A DNA stretch of 64,000 nucleotides from Moniliella sp. 'wahieum' (Eukaryota; Basidiomycota; Moniliellomycetes; Moniliellales; Moniliellaceae). The notes below the pieces were generated by a model, which was not told the DNA's origin, did no database searches, and worked only from the letters and a program-made list of their open reading frames with translations. Below, in pieces: positions 1-11,990 of the stretch (position 1 is its first letter; the number at the start of each line of letters is the position of its first letter). The DNA lies in assembly GCA_003971905.1 (NCBI GenBank), contig RSEE01000015.1, positions 558,001 through 622,000 on the forward strand, written 5' to 3'. The position numbers and the translations under genes are program-made.

Positions 1-518
1 GCCACCCAGCCTACCAAGAGGTACCCATCCCAAGGCCGCAGGCGTATGGAGGGGGAGCATGGCGCCGCAGAGGGCATCCAAGGGCGACAGGGAAAGGAGG
101 GGGGGGCAATAAGCTTGCAAGGCCAATCAAGGACCAGCACCGGAGCCCCCCCCTTACATTACGGACCCAGCCACCCTGCCCACCGCAGCGCAGGCCGTGT
201 CCAAAGGCGCCCGCGACGTAGGGGAAAGAAAGGACATACTGTAGGTGATGATACCACGCTGAGCCTGGCCGACCTGGCCGTAACCAGAGATGTTGCCCAC
301 CATCCGAGCTAGACGCACAAGCAGCGTACGAGAGAAGAGAGGCGGCAGAGGTCAGTGGACACACTCAACAGAGAAGGTGCGGAAGGATGGGGCCAACGGG
401 CCAACGCAGGCAGGAAGCACGGAAGCCAAGGCGGGGCACAGGGAGGGAAGATACGTACCCACTTGACGTACTTGGGCGCCGGGGGGCCGCCGCTGAGAGA
501 AGGCTTCGAGGGCTGCAT
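1..518 (-). CDS. QCR8: Cytochrome b-c1 complex subunit 8 (partial, 5' part)
   Basis: Small subunit of mitochondrial complex III (ubiquinol-cytochrome c reductase), inner membrane. The start ATG is at 518. Exon 1 (518-459) encodes MQPSKPSLSGGPPAPKYVKW. A GTACGT donor at 458 and a TAG acceptor at 309 bound intron 1. Exon 2 (308-240) encodes ARMVGNISGYGQVGQAQ followed by RGIITYS, then a GTATGT donor at 239. The order GPP..KY..W, then a Gly-rich loop, then a basic residue and GI-T/S-YS matches the N-terminal part of fungal QCR8. The transmembrane part and C-terminus should lie left of the window. Oddity: joining exon 1 to the conserved frame of exon 2 needs one more base than is present in the GGG run at the donor, like the small indels elsewhere here. 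Recognition rests on a short stretch, so other small respiratory subunits are not fully excluded. Confidence 0.68.
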
Positions 519-539
519 CGGGGCGAGAGGGGGCGGGGG

Positions 540-570
540 AGGAGGTGGAGGTGGAGGTGGAGGTGGAGGA
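540..570. repeat. (GGAGGT)n hexamer run
   Basis: About five tandem copies of a purine-rich hexamer just upstream of the QCR8 start codon, probably in its 5' leader or core promoter. It is read as a CT-rich tract on the gene strand. Confidence 0.85.
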
Positions 571-757
571 AGGGCAGAGCGCGGCCAACTCTCAGCTGCG
601 CGGCGTTTGCCGTTTCCTGGCGATTCCTGCCACCCGGGCCTGCCCACACCGCCCGCCGCGCTCCGAACACCCGCCGGCCGCACGCCGCCAGTCCCGCCCC
701 AGCCATTATTAATGGCAGCCAGCTCAGGTGTCGTGTGAAATCTTTCAGTGCCATCGG

Positions 758-765
758 TCACGTGA
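758..765. promoter_or_regulatory. TCACGTGA palindrome upstream of QCR8
   Basis: Perfect 8-bp palindrome containing an E-box (CACGTG), about 240 bp upstream of the QCR8 ATG. CACGTG is the classic site of bHLH factors such as Cbf1. The same core recurs upstream of three other genes in the window. Confidence 0.45.
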
Positions 766-2138
766 TACCTCGCTCACTTGGCCACTTGTAACCACAGCGT
801 AACCAGAATGCGTCGTCATTAACGTCATTGCACATTGCCCACCCAAGTGCATAATGGGGGTCAGCAACCGGTCGGCAGTCGAGCGGAGGCGCTGCTCTCC
901 CCTTCACACGAGTAGCTGCGCGCCCACAGGAGCTTATGGACACGAAGTAAGAGTACTGGCAAGCCCAGCCATTCTTGCCAACACAGCAGGGCAAAATGTA
1001 CCCCCCCCAACAGGCCTACTCTCCCAACTTGATAATGCAGGTACTGCATGACGGACTCTGGCGTAACGCGTAACGTTGGACCAAGGTCTCGATGAGCGTG
1101 GGAGCATCGATCACTCCAAGCGTCATGCATCAAGCGCTTGACCTACCATTGTTCCCCCAAACGTCGCGCACGTCATGACGCGGCATGCGGGGCACGTTCG
1201 CACATTTGCTACTTATAGAATTCGGGGAGAGGGTGGGGAGGGGGGGGGCAAGGTCCTATAGCGTGGGGTACCAGGGAGATTGGTCATGGCAATGGCCTGA
1301 AGACTATATATAGCTGCCTGCCGTATACTCTACCGTGACGGAGCGTGAGACGGTACGGACCGTACTATTTTTGGTGCGGCGGTCCCAGCCTAACATGAAC
1401 CGTGAGAGTTTGCGTGGGAGCAGGCTCAAAACAGCGCTCATACTCACAGCTCAGAGAGGTGCTCATCGATCATTCTGCTGCGTCTACTTTTCCCTCCGCG
1501 GGACACGGTAACGCTTGAGAAGCTTGAGTGAAGGTGAAGGCTTGAAGCTTGACGCTTAATGCTTGAAGGATCCCCTCGGGTCCGCCAGGAAGGACACTGG
1601 ACTGAGCAAGTGCGCACTTAGCGCCCCAGCAGCACGGGCAATGCGATTGGGTGGGCACAAGAGGCTGGGACGGCGGCTGTGGGGAGTCTTATTATGCACC
1701 CCTTGGGAAGCTTGAGCTTGAGCAGGCGGAAAGAAGTGTCGAAAGGGAAAATAGAGGCTGGGAGAGGTCAGCACTGAGAGAGCCGGCGCGGCGTTAAATT
1801 GCGCGGTCGACGGCGGGGACGAGAGAGCAGGAGGAAAGGCAGTGCCAGGCGGGCCTGATCGGTCCACCCGGCCTTGAGGCTCAGGCTCAGGGCGCAGCAG
1901 CGAGCCAACGCGGGCGAGGTCGAACGAAGAGGCTGAAATCGAGTTGCGCCTCACCTGACCGGGCGGGCTGGGGGCAGTGTGTGGCGTTGAGCTGTCGCGC
2001 ACGGTTTACCCCGCGCCCCTGGGTAGTCGGAGGCGGGGGGGAGGGGGAGTAGAGGTAGGTATGGACGGGCTAAGGACGATGTCGCGTGCATATTACTATG
2101 GCCAGCAAGGGGAAGGGGGGGGGAGACTGGCCACACAC
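766..2138. other. Divergent intergenic region between QCR8 and xylitol dehydrogenase
   Basis: No convincing gene. It holds a CGTAACGCGTAACG element (1062-1075), a TATATATA box near 1305, and a stretch at about 1508-1570 rich in CTTGAAG/AGCTTGA repeats, with another AAGCTTGAGCTTGAG near 1708. A minus-strand frame at about 1556-2000 is open but has no ATG and no recognisable domain. Confidence 0.5.
1062..1075. promoter_or_regulatory. ACGCGT (MCB-like) element
   Basis: CGTAACGCGTAACG contains ACGCGT, the MluI cell-cycle box recognised by MBF in yeasts. The identical 14-mer recurs at 62072-62085. Function is inferred from the motif only. Confidence 0.3.
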
Positions 2139-2148
2139 CTATATATAT
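2139..2148 (+). promoter_or_regulatory. TATA box of xylitol dehydrogenase
   Basis: CTATATATAT lies about 130 bp before the ATG at 2278 and is followed by a pyrimidine-rich leader (TTTCTCCCC, CCCTTCCTCTCCC), which is typical of strong fungal promoters. Confidence 0.6.
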
Positions 2149-2277
2149 CTCGCCTTTCTCCCCAGGCCGCTCTCCCCCTTCCTCTCCCACCCCATACCCA
2201 CTACCCACATCTCTCCACCAGACCCCACCCCACTACGCTTCTTCACGAACCGCCTTTCCCCCTCTATCCTCGTAAAC

Positions 2278-3557
2278 ATGGCCGCCAACAACTCCCTCCC
2301 CGTCCCCCCCGCCGACGGCAACAAGTCCCTCGTCCTGGAGAAAGTCAATGTGCTCAGCTTTGAGCAGCGCCCCGTCAAAGCCCCGGGTCCTGACGAGGTG
2401 CAAGTCAACATTCGCCAGACTGGTACGTTCTTTCCTCTCTTCCTTCAGTTCCCTACCGCTCCACCTCTGTTCTTTCCTGTCGCCACTTGATCCAGAAAGG
2501 CCAATCCGTTCTAACCCCCTCCCCCATCACACCATCCTAATCCACAGGCATCTGCGGCAGCGACGTGCACTACTGGCAGCACGGATCGATTGGCGAATTT
2601 GTCCTGGAGGCGCCGATGGTGCTAGGCCACGAATCGGCCGGGATCGTGACCGCTATCGGGTCAAACGTGGACAACCTCAAGGTAGGAGACCGGGTGGCGT
2701 TGGAGCCGGGTGTACCGTGCTTCAAGTGCTCTGAGTGTCTCGGGGGACGGTACAACCAGTGCCCCAAGATGATCTTTGCTGCTACGCCCGCCGTACGATG
2801 GCACGTTGGCAACGTATTACAACCTGCACTCGTCGTTTGCGCACAAGGTGCCGGACCACATGACGCTCGAGGAGGCATCGTTGATGGAACCGCTTTCGGT
2901 TGCCGTGTACTCGACGGTAGACCGGGGCCAAGTGGCGCCGTTGCAGAACGTGCTGGTTTGGTGCGGGCCCTATTGGGCTGGGGTGCGCCGGCGTCGCTCG
3001 TGGTTGGGGCGCTTCGACCGTGACGGTGGTAGACATTATTGACGAGAAGCTGGAGTTTGCCAAAGAGTTTGCTGCTACGCACATTTACAAGTCGCAGCGT
3101 CCGCTCGAGGGGGAACGCCCGACGCGGCGTCGGAGCGTAACGCGAAAACTTGATTGACCTGGTCGGAGGCAAGGTGGCTGAAAAGGGCGGATTTGATCTC
3201 GTGCTCGAGTGCACCGGCGCTCCGCCTTGCATCGCCATTGGGGTCAACGCCACTCGGCGCCAAGGTCGGTACGTGCAAGTGGGCATGTCGGGGGCCAAGA
3301 CAATGAATGGGTTCCCCATGTCCGCGGTCAACTCCAAGGAGATTGTCCTCACTGGTTCCTTCCGCTACTCGACCGGCACCTACAGCACCGCCATTGACCT
3401 GGTCGCCTCGGGCAAGCTTCCCATTTCCAAGATCGTGACTCACCGCTACGCGTTTGATGATGCGATCCAGGCGTTTGAAGCGACGGCCAAGGGTGTCGGC
3501 GCCGATGGCAAGTCGGTCATCAAGGTTCAAATCTCGGGCGGCGAGGCGCAAGTGTAA
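2278..3557 (+). CDS. XYL2: Xylitol dehydrogenase (D-xylulose reductase), zinc-dependent MDR family
   Basis: Oxidises xylitol to D-xylulose with NAD+ in fungal pentose catabolism; cytosolic. The ATG at 2278 starts MAANNSLPVPPADGNK. An intron at 2423-2547 (GTACGT..CACAG) rejoins as QTG|ICGSDVHYW. The catalytic-zinc region is visible (ICGSD, LGHES, and MEPLSV near 2885), as are the structural cysteines CFKCSECLGGRYNQC, the Rossmann loop GAGPIG, and VVDIIDEK with the acidic residue expected for NAD. The C-terminal half (FDLVLECTGAPPCIAIGV.., GSFRYSTGTY) is typical. The frame breaks near 2790 (extra C in GCCCGCC), near 2960 (GTTTGG) and near 3150 (AAAA short by one), with conserved protein on both sides. 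Sorbitol or L-arabinitol dehydrogenase is the main alternative. Convergent with the acyl-CoA synthetase downstream. Confidence 0.9.
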
Positions 3558-3795
3558 ACGCAAACGGCGGCGAACCACACTGGCTTTGCTTCTCTCATGG
3601 ACTCAAGCTCTGCCTCACACCCAACTATGTTTCTTCTCTTGCGGAATCACACTACTGCTTGCAGACAAATATGCTGGTAGATGCGTATTATTAGGATCGC
3701 AAAACCATGTAGGCGGTTGTTGTCTTGGGAGAAAAGCACTAAGAAATGACAAGTCAAACATCAATAACATACCCACTGTGCCAAAACAGAAACGG

Positions 3796-6015
3796 TTACG
3801 CCGTCGTCTCGGCTTGGTCTCGCAGCTCCCGCTTCAAGATCTTGCCCGAAGAGGTCTTGGGCAGCGAATCCACCCACTCAACCCCATGGATTTTCTTATA
3901 GCCGGCCATTTGACCATTGACTTCTTTCAGAAGCTCTTCGGTACGAGACTGAACACTCATCTTCTGTGCCTGGGCAGAGGGCACGATAAATGCCCACGGC
4001 ACTTCGTCCACCAGCGCAGCCAAGCCTTCTGGGGCATGTACACTGGCTTGGTGGTGAGTTGACAGGGCAGTCGGATCCGTGCCCACTTCCTCCCGTTTAG
4101 CCCGTTGGAGCGCGGTCGAACGACGCAGCCCCACCACCGCCGCATCAGCAACCAAGGGCGAATCAAACAAGTGATCCTCCAATTCTTTGGGCGACACTTG
4201 GAAGCCGTTCATCTTGATGACATCCTTGATTCGGCTCGTGAGGCGGAGTTGGCCCCGGATCAGGGCCTGCTGGGCCCAGTCAGGCGAAAGTATACTGGTG
4301 CCTTGATCAATGCGCCCAATATCGCCCGTTTTCAACCACGCCCCCGATGGCAGCAGGACATCTCCTCCGTCCTCCTCTACCCGCTTGCCATCAAATGTGG
4401 CCAGCTCCGCATCCCCACTTAGGTACCCTAGCTCATCTGCGGACCTCGGACCCAGATTTCGCCTTCCTTGCCAGCTGGCAAATCTTCGCCCGTGTTCAGA
4501 TCCACCACGCGCGCCCCCGTACCCGGAGCCAAGCTGCCCACCCCCCCCTTGGTTCGCAGTGACAGTCGTGTTCTGCAGTGCCACAATCGGTGACATCTCC
4601 GACAACCCCCATCCGTCTGTGATGACCGTGCCGATCCGACGGCGGACCTGGGCTTTAATTTGGTCGGGGAGAGGCGCAGCGCCGGAAGCAATCCGTCTCA
4701 GGCTGGAGAGGTCGTACTGGTCCACCAGGGGGTGCTGGGCGAGGGCTAGGAGGATGGGAGGCACGACAAAGGAAAATGTGACCTTATGGTTTTGCACCGC
4801 TGCCAGAAAGGGCTCGAGGTGGAAGCGAGCAAAGACAATGCGAGGTGTGGCAGTGTAGAGCGCGACAAATTGGCTGACCAAGCCATAGGCGTGGAAGGTG
4901 GGCAGAATGTCAAGGTGGAAATGCCAGTCAGAAGGGTGGGAGGGAATCCACGACGTAGGCAACCCCGCCGAGCTTCCATTGGGCAAAGCGTTCTGCTCCC
5001 ATGGCTTGAGCTGGGGGAGGTAGGTTTGGGCCAAGGGGGGGTAATAGTCGCTGGCCATGAGCACGTAGAGTTGGATCACATTCGCGACCAGGTTGCGGTG
5101 CGAAAGGCGCAGAGCCTTGGGCAACCCCGACGTACCAGAGCTACAAGCACAGCCAGTTTGAGCGTCAGAGAGTAGAGACGGGGGGAGGGGGGGGGGGGTG
5201 AAAGAGGTGCTCACCTGAAGCAGTACAGTGCATCATCCAATTGGGGGTCCACCACGACTGCATCCAAGATGGCCTTGCGCTGGTGCCAGGCCTCCTGCGA
5301 AGGCCGGAGCAAAAAGCGTGCATAGCTCCAGGGCGAGTCCTCATCAAACACCAAGACCGGAGGCGCGGAAGGAAGCGGTGGGATACCCTGAAAGTTGAAG
5401 CCTTCCTCTTGTCCGGCGGCCAGCTTGGCTGCGTGGGTAGCCGTGTCAAAGGTGCTATTGGTGGCAATGATGAGCTGGGTATGGGTGCTGAGCAGTTGGT
5501 GAGCAAATTCGCTCGCCTTGGCTGCCGGGTTGCACAGCGCGGGAACTGCGCCGGCTAGTTGAAGGCCTAGCGCGACCGTAGTAAAGTCGTGCTGGTTGGT
5601 GCTGAAAAGGGCGACGACGCCTTTGCGGGGCCACGGGCGGGACAAGAGCGTGGCCAGTGCTTCTCCCGCGTCGCCGGGCGGGAAGGTCTTGTTGGGCGGG
5701 CGAGAAGGGAAACAGCGATGCGAGTGGAAAGATCGCGCACGCCGTTGACGCTGAGGCTTGAGCGCGAATCGGGGCAGAGAGGCGAGCGGGATCGTGCGGG
5801 ATGGGGTCGCTCGGCTCGGAGCGTGGGTGGAGGGGGATGAGCAAGGGAGTGTCGGCGTCGGTGCGGTTAGGCTGGGGGGCTGAGGCGGTGTCGCTGAGGA
5901 GCTGGGCGAGGGTGATGTTGGGCACGACGAGGTCGCCAAAGGGCGACAGGGCGGAGGGCATGATGGTGGGAGGAGGAGGAGCGCTGGCTGCCTTCTGCTC
6001 CTCCCCCGCGCCCAT
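3796..6015 (-). CDS. 4-coumarate-CoA-ligase-like acyl-CoA synthetase (AMP-binding)
   Basis: Activates a carboxylic acid (fatty or aromatic) to its CoA thioester through an acyl-AMP. The ATG at 6015 starts MGAGEEQKAASAPPPP, then FGDLVVPNITLAQLL as in fungal 4CL-like enzymes. Exon 1 ends DDALYCF at 5215. The intron 5141-5214 (GTGAGC..TGTAG) splits the AMP-binding loop, which resumes SSGTSGLPKAL (about residue 268). Downstream are FHAYGL, the GWGLSE motif, a TGDIG motif, and the C-terminal SGKILKREL with the adenylation lysine. Frame breaks lie near 5690-5770 (two), in the long C run near 4545, and near 4432; the restored middle part reads GSLAPGTGARVVDL and GEIWVRGPQM. There is no SKL-type peroxisomal signal at the C-terminus (ends AETTA). 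Substrate cannot be told. Confidence 0.88.
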
Positions 6016-6118
6016 AGTGAGTGCTGAGAATTAGTAGCAGCACTTCCTACCCCGCTTTTTCTTTCGGTGGGTCTGCTGCAACCGTTGCCAGTCCCACAAT
6101 CTACATCTGACATCACTC

Positions 6119-6124
6119 CACGTG
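6119..6124. promoter_or_regulatory. CACGTG E-box upstream of acyl-CoA synthetase
   Basis: CCACGTGATCC, about 105 bp before the ATG at 6015; same CACGTGA core as the sites near QCR8, MIC26 and the Rab gene. Confidence 0.4.
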
Positions 6125-6844
6125 ATCCTGGGACCCATTGTTCCACGCGTCACAAACATACCGCTCGTAGCTGCGACCCGCGACAGATGGCTTCGCACCT
6201 TCTGCCCCCCACCCAAGCCCATTTCCATCCAGCACAAACGCTGCCTGCACACCGAGAGCTGCCCCGCATTGGTTGAAGTAACCAGTAGCTCTCCTTTTTA
6301 GTTCCAGTCTCCGGGGCAATACGGCAACTCTCGTTACTATAACGTCTTGACGTATCTTTCCAAACGGACGCACATCCCAATAACTTGAAGTTTCTACCAA
6401 ATGCTAACAGCACAAACCATAACCACAACCGCATACCACGCAAGGCAAGCCAGGCCAGGCCATCAGGCCAAGGATAGGAACGAAGATGTGAGGCCTATCC
6501 ATATTTTGTGGCCCAACGCTGGAAATGGCGGACACTGGGAAATGACGAGAGAAGCAAGGGTGGATAGGAGGAGGGCAATACAAAAAAAAACGAAAACACG
6601 AGAACGGGCACGGATATATCTGGTGGGGGCAATACCTTGATGGGGGGAAAGGGGACAGAACGGCGGGAGGGGGGAGTACAAGTACGAACTCCAACCAATT
6701 TAATTGGATACCCGCATGCCCGCGACCCCCTTCCCCTCCTTGGATGGGCACAAGGAACAAGGCACAAGACACGCCACAAGACACAGGGGCGGTACAGGGT
6801 ACAGGGAACAGGACACAGGCACGCAGCGTACAGACCATATCCCA
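6125..6844. other. Intergenic region
   Basis: Between the acyl-CoA synthetase start and the homeodomain gene stop. No gene seen. It contains an A8 tract near 6580 and a low-complexity ACAAG/ACAGG run at about 6745-6830 in the 3' flank of the homeodomain gene. Confidence 0.5.
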
Positions 6845-9641
6845 TCACGTTGGTTGCTGCTGGGAGATCCAGAGCAAGCCTTCCACAGCCGACATCTCCT
6901 CGGACGACGAAGCTGGTGGCGGTTCGGAGCGGTCCGAGCTGGCGAGCGTAGCGGATGCTGTAGCGAGCGCTTCCAACGTCCCCCCCGCACCTGAACCCGC
7001 ACCGGAAGCGCGGGGTGGACGGATGCGTGGTAGCGGTCCAGCCGAACCAGGCGGGACAATGGTAGATTTCCATCCGATGCTGGGCACCGTCTTGCGCGCT
7101 ATACTGGTCCTTGGCCGTTTGCGCATCGTTTCGTTCCCTACGGGGGAAGGAGAACGGGTTTCGCCAGGCGAAGAAGGGCAGGAGAAGGGCGAGTCGGGAA
7201 CCGAGGAAGAACTGTGCATGCGGGCCAGCAAACGAGCTTGACTGTCCCCTTCTTCCCCTTGTTCGGGGGAGGGCGAAGCGGTTCGGCTGCGTGTGGTCAA
7301 CGCAGTGGGAGTCACCCGAGGACAATTTGACACCAGCGCATCCACATTCGCCGCTCCCAACGCGCTTATACTGGCCTCCATACCTACCCGCTTGGAGGCA
7401 GCAGGGGACAAGTCCGCTGTGGAGCGCAACGAAGGAGACGGCCTGGCCGAAGCCCGACGAGCCGGGGCCAATCCCAGCCCTAACGTTCCTGGAAGTTTTC
7501 CCCCAGGTACATCGGGATGGAGAGAAGGCGCCGAAGCCGATCCGGTGAGCCGGGCAGCGAGAGGAACTGCTGCCCGACTGAGGGAGAGGCGGGGCCGAGA
7601 TCCGGCACTCAAGACCCCAATGTTAGAATTGCCATACCCCACCGCGTGTGGGGCCCAAGGTTGGGCCGGAGGGTACCAAGGTCCCCGCTGCAGCGGCCGT
7701 ACCGGTCGACTAGGCGCCAATGGATCCAACGCCAAGTCCCCCTCTTCTTCTTCGTCTTCGTCCTCGTCATTCTCTTGCTCGGGTGCCCGCGCCGGGGCGG
7801 GCGTAACAGCCAACGGCATTGAAGGAGGAAGGTAGAACGTTGGGGCGGGTGGACCAGGGAAGGAAGGGAATGGGTGTCCCATTGGCAAGGCAGGGGGCAG
7901 GGGATGGTGCATTCGCCCGCCATGTCCGCCGGGAGACGAGCAGACTTGGAGGAAGAGGAAGAGTGTGGTCGTTCGTCGCTATCCTGGCTCGTCATACGAA
8001 CTGCCGAGGGTGCGGTAGGGTTGTCTCATCCTCCCCCGAGGCTTCCCCGCCTTGGCGTTTCTTCTCGGTCTGTCGGCGGTTTTGGAACCAAATTGTCACC
8101 GCACTGGGGCAACGTACAGGTAAGTAACGAGGCAGAATAAGATCTAAGATAGGGAAACATACCGTGGTCGCATTCCCGTGATGGCCGACAACTCATCCCG
8201 CTCAAATGAGGCGGGGAACTGGTTCTCATTAAAAAAGGCCAATAGCACCGACGCTTCATGAGGGAGCGTCCTGCGTCGCGTCTTGATTGGCTTGCCATCC
8301 GCCGTCATGCGCGTTGTATCCTGAGCGCGCAGTGCTTGTTCGGCAGCCTTGGTATCCCGCCGGAGCATCCCCGTAAATACAAGCGAGTCGGGCAACATTT
8401 TGGCGGCTTGGACGTAAGCACTGTGGAGTGCCACCGTAAGGTGAGGCATGCGCGTTCCACTCGGCGTACCGCTCCCACCACCTGTACCTTTGGCAGCAGC
8501 AATTCCAGTAGAGTAGGCTTTGTACCGTGCGGCCGTAATCTGATCCAAGGTCAACGAGGGCGAACGGTCCTGAGACGTACCCGGGGTGGGAAGGAGGACG
8601 GGATCGGTCGTATTGCTGCCCTGCGTGGTGGTGTCATCAGCCACAAGGGGAGGCGCCCCACCGGCTGAGGAAGCCACGGGAGCAGCAGGGGAAGGTGTAG
8701 GCGACAGGCCTTGCGAGGCAGGAGCATCGAAATTTTCCGGGCTTGGGGTGGGACTAGCGCGGCTGCTGTTCTGACTGTCCGCAGCGCTGCTGGTCCCATG
8801 GCCAATGTGCGAGGGGAGGGAGGGGAGGGAGCCGCGGTAGGATGGGTAAAGGGGGCAAAACCAATTTGGGTTCGACCGTTTCTGTTTGAGACTGACTGGG
8901 GCTTTTCCCTTCCTCATCGAGGTTTCCTGATCCGGAGGCGTTGGCATGGATCGGTACGGGGGGTCCGGGCAGCGGAGGAGGCACTGGGGGCGGGGGCAAC
9001 TGAAAGCGGGGATACAGAGGAGCGGGCTGAGCAAGCTGAATCTGAGATTGGGAATTGGCACCTGGGATGCCACGACTGGCTTCGTTCGCACCCGCCCCTG
9101 CGTTGAAGTCATGGTCGGGTGCAGTTTCTTGGGTCCAAGTACGGGTTGGGGCCGGGCGCGAGTTAAAGTGGTCGAGATGATACTGGAATGACGAGGTCTG
9201 AGCAAAGCTCGAGCCTGGCGGCAGGACCGATGCTGACATGGCATCGGAATATGATGCTTGCGATGAGTTTGGCGCCGAAGCAAGCCCGGGATCCGGGGCC
9301 GTGTGGCCGGATGAGAAGGGCGGCTGGGAGCCATCGTCGGTGTCGTCAGAGGAGGCAGCCAGAGAGGCAGCGGCAGGTACAGACACAGAGGCAGAGACAG
9401 CGACAGAAGTCGAGGCAGAGGCAGAGGCAGAGGCAGAGGCAGGCGCGGCAGACGACGTGGGAGCCGTGAGGGCCGCGGAGGGCCGAGAAGTGGAGGGTTT
9501 GTCGGCAAAGACGCGGGCCAGAACGGCGTCCTGGTCAACGTCAGCGTCGGTGCTGGGCAGAAGGAGCGGGGGGCGGACGCGTTGCTCGGCGCGCGCACGC
9601 GCACGCGCAGCCACAATGGCCAGGTCGGGCGTGTCGGCCAT
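6845..9641 (-). CDS. Homeodomain transcription factor
   Basis: Nuclear DNA-binding regulator of unknown targets. The chosen ATG at 9641 starts MADTPDLAIVAARARARAEQ. A long low-complexity N-terminus follows (SASASAS near 9411-9442, then Pro/Gln/Ser-rich). The homeodomain begins near 8285 with TRRRTLPHEASVLLAFF, continues NENQFPASFERDELSAITGM, and is cut by an intron at 8104-8162 (GTATGT..CCCAG). It resumes RAVTIWFQNRRQTEKKRQ, with the recognition-helix WFQNRR intact. After it come an acidic run (ENDEDEDEEEEGD, about 7745) and a long Ser/Pro/Arg-rich tail ending ISQQQPT at 6845. Frame breaks are likely near 8880, 7995 and 7915; each conserved block is in a different frame. An extra intron in the tail is possible. 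No second known domain was found. Confidence 0.84.
9411..9442. repeat. (GAGGCA)n repeat coding for Ser-Ala
   Basis: About five tandem hexamers inside the homeodomain gene, translated on the minus strand as alternating Ala-Ser. Confidence 0.8.
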
Positions 9642-11990
9642 GGCGACGGCGCTGCGCTGGGCAGGAGGGGGCGAGGCGGGGCTGTGGGGGAAGCAGCAGA
9701 ATGAAGCGCGACAGCAGCAGCCCGCCCGCCAGCGGCTCCAACACAGCGGCTGTCTCCTAATCGCAATGCACAGCAGAGGTATTTTAATCCCCCAGAACAT
9801 CGCCCAACCCTAGCGCCCCACAGCGCCAGCCGCCCCCGCCTGCCCGCGGGGGGGCAGTGTCCACGCCCAGAGCCAGTGCTCGCGGGTTACGTCAGCTGGC
9901 AGGCACTGTCTTCTGGCGCGTCTGCTGCTGCGTGCTGGCTGGGTCGGGGCAGCGCATTGTGACGTGCACGGGGGACCCAGCCAGGCACCAGATGGATACG
10001 GCCGCGTCCCATCCTTTCTGCCGTCCATCGCACGCCGACCCAGGCATGGCACCCGACCCCTCTTTCTTGGCAGCCCATCCAAAACCATGCCCTATCCTCC
10101 CCCCCTTCCCTCCTCAATGCTCGCCAGCACTCCCCCACAGCCCTAGTTGGCGGGCACCCTCCCAACCGCAACATCCATCCGCTACTGCCGAGCAGATCCA
10201 CCGCATCGGGCTCCCATTAGCTGCTTCTTCTTGCTAACAGAAAAAACGAGCGACATTCTTCAAATGCTCATTCTGTGTTGCAATTCCATCCTCGGCCGCA
10301 GGGCTAGAAGGAATCGCACCAAACGGTTCCTTCTTACGCTGTCCCAGAGACCGAAAGTGTTGCCTCATCTACCTTCGTTAGCCCCGACTGTTACAGTGTC
10401 GGTGTTTTGTTTTGTGGCACAAAAGTGCAAGCAAAGCCCAGCAGAATATCGAAAGCCTAAAATCTGCGAAGCCACAGGGGAGATCATGCGTACCACGGGA
10501 CGATTGAGCTGTTATAGATACCGGTGGTTATGGTGCGGGACGCTCTGCTGAGCTTCGATAAGAGAAGCAAAAACGAATGCGGGGTTCTCAATAGTTCCGA
10601 TGGCTCGCATCGTCCATATCAGTGTTTCATTTGGTGCTAGCACGCCTTTACACGCGCCGCCTCTCATCGTGGAGGAGGCGATGGATGTGACCCCTTGCCC
10701 CAACAGTGCATGCTCACCGCTAACTTCATGCCAAATTTGAGTCAGAACAGATGAGAGACGGCTGAGATATCGCCATTTTGTTCCCACCGGCATATACGGC
10801 CATCTCATCCCAGCATGCAATAACGATCCGAGCCTCTCCGCCGGGGCAAGCCTCAGCCGAGCCTCACGCTGCAGCCTGATCCTCAGCCTTCGACCAGGGC
10901 CGGCCTGCACCGACTAACATCCACATCTGTCCTCCAACAGCTCAGGCGATGATGCATAGCAGGTTCAAATACGGACAGCTCGGTGTGGATGGCACCGCCG
11001 CTCCACCATCAGTTGACGTCCGATCTCAGAGCTAGTAACGCCCCATCGTGCACCACAAGCAGAGGGCTTCCAGTGGAGGTAAGGCGCTTCCGGGTGGGTA
11101 ACCTCTGGTGCCCCCCCCCCCCCCCTGTGGTAGGGCATTCTCCCTCGGTACTTCTATACAAGCACTCGCTGAGAGCAGGACGGGAAAGCCGAGTGGAGGG
11201 GCGCGTCAGCTTGGCTATAAATACTAAATCCAAATTGCCAGTGCACGGGCCGCGCTTATACGCGCGATTATACCTAGCTATACTGGCGCAACGAAACACC
11301 GGGGGCGGTCTGGGTGGACACTGCCGCCGCGCTTTTGGCTCCTGGCACACGGCGTTTTTCTTCTCACAACATTGCTGTTGGGGGTTATCCATGCGCCATC
11401 CTGTGCCATCTCCTCATATATCCGAGGTCTTCGAGCGTCCAGAACATGTCCGTGGCCACTGATGCAGTACTAGCTTTGCATGCGATTAGCAAGAACGATG
11501 AGATCTAGAGTCTGGATGATCCTCGAGCATGATAATGCTATCGCACTAGTGGTGGCGGTCTACGCCAACCAGCAACGCCTACGGAGGAACATCAAGCTTC
11601 AAGCAGCTATAGCCGCCACCAGGGGCTAAACTGCATAACAAGGAAGCTTAAGGGGGGACTGAAGGGGCGTTTTGGCCAAACCACACCTGAGCTATCCGGT
11701 GGCTCAACAGGCAAAAGGTGGCCATGTCGGCACCTCCTCGAATGCATTTGCCACTGCGCATTCTCTGGTTGGTCTGATCTCGTTCACAAGCGCTACAGAC
11801 TAGCGATTGCCTAGCCACGCATTTGTGCTCCGTCCCACCACCCAACCTCATTGTCCTGTCCAACAGCGACTAGCGAGCTCTGAGCCGCTGATCGACCATC
11901 TGGGGCGGCCGCCATGCGTCTCATTTGCCCTACTGCGGCGTCGCCCTTACTCGCACCAACCACTATTTCCGACACTGCGTCTCCGCCCAA
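9642..11990. other. Gene-poor region
   Basis: No supported gene in 2.3 kb. It includes a C15 tract at 11111-11125. An open minus-strand frame at 10512-10910 encodes an Arg-rich sequence without recognisable domain, and I do not call it. Composition becomes visibly less GC-rich from about 10.2 kb. Confidence 0.45.

Noticed and set aside
355-738. Plus-strand Gly-rich frame over the GGAGGT repeat
   Set aside because: Created by the repeat and lying opposite the QCR8 leader and first exon; no protein features.
1556-2002. Minus-strand frame containing RRNSISASSFDLARVGSLL
   Set aside because: Protein-like for about 20 residues, but it has no ATG, no domain and no splice support; kept as intergenic.
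2278-3557. Xylitol dehydrogenase as a pseudogene
   Set aside because: All zinc ligands and the NAD loop are intact and substitutions look constrained. The breaks are single bases in short runs, as in many neighbouring housekeeping genes.
10512-10910. Minus-strand 132-codon frame
   Set aside because: Open and with partly protein-like composition, but no recognisable family, no clear ATG context and no splice partners.
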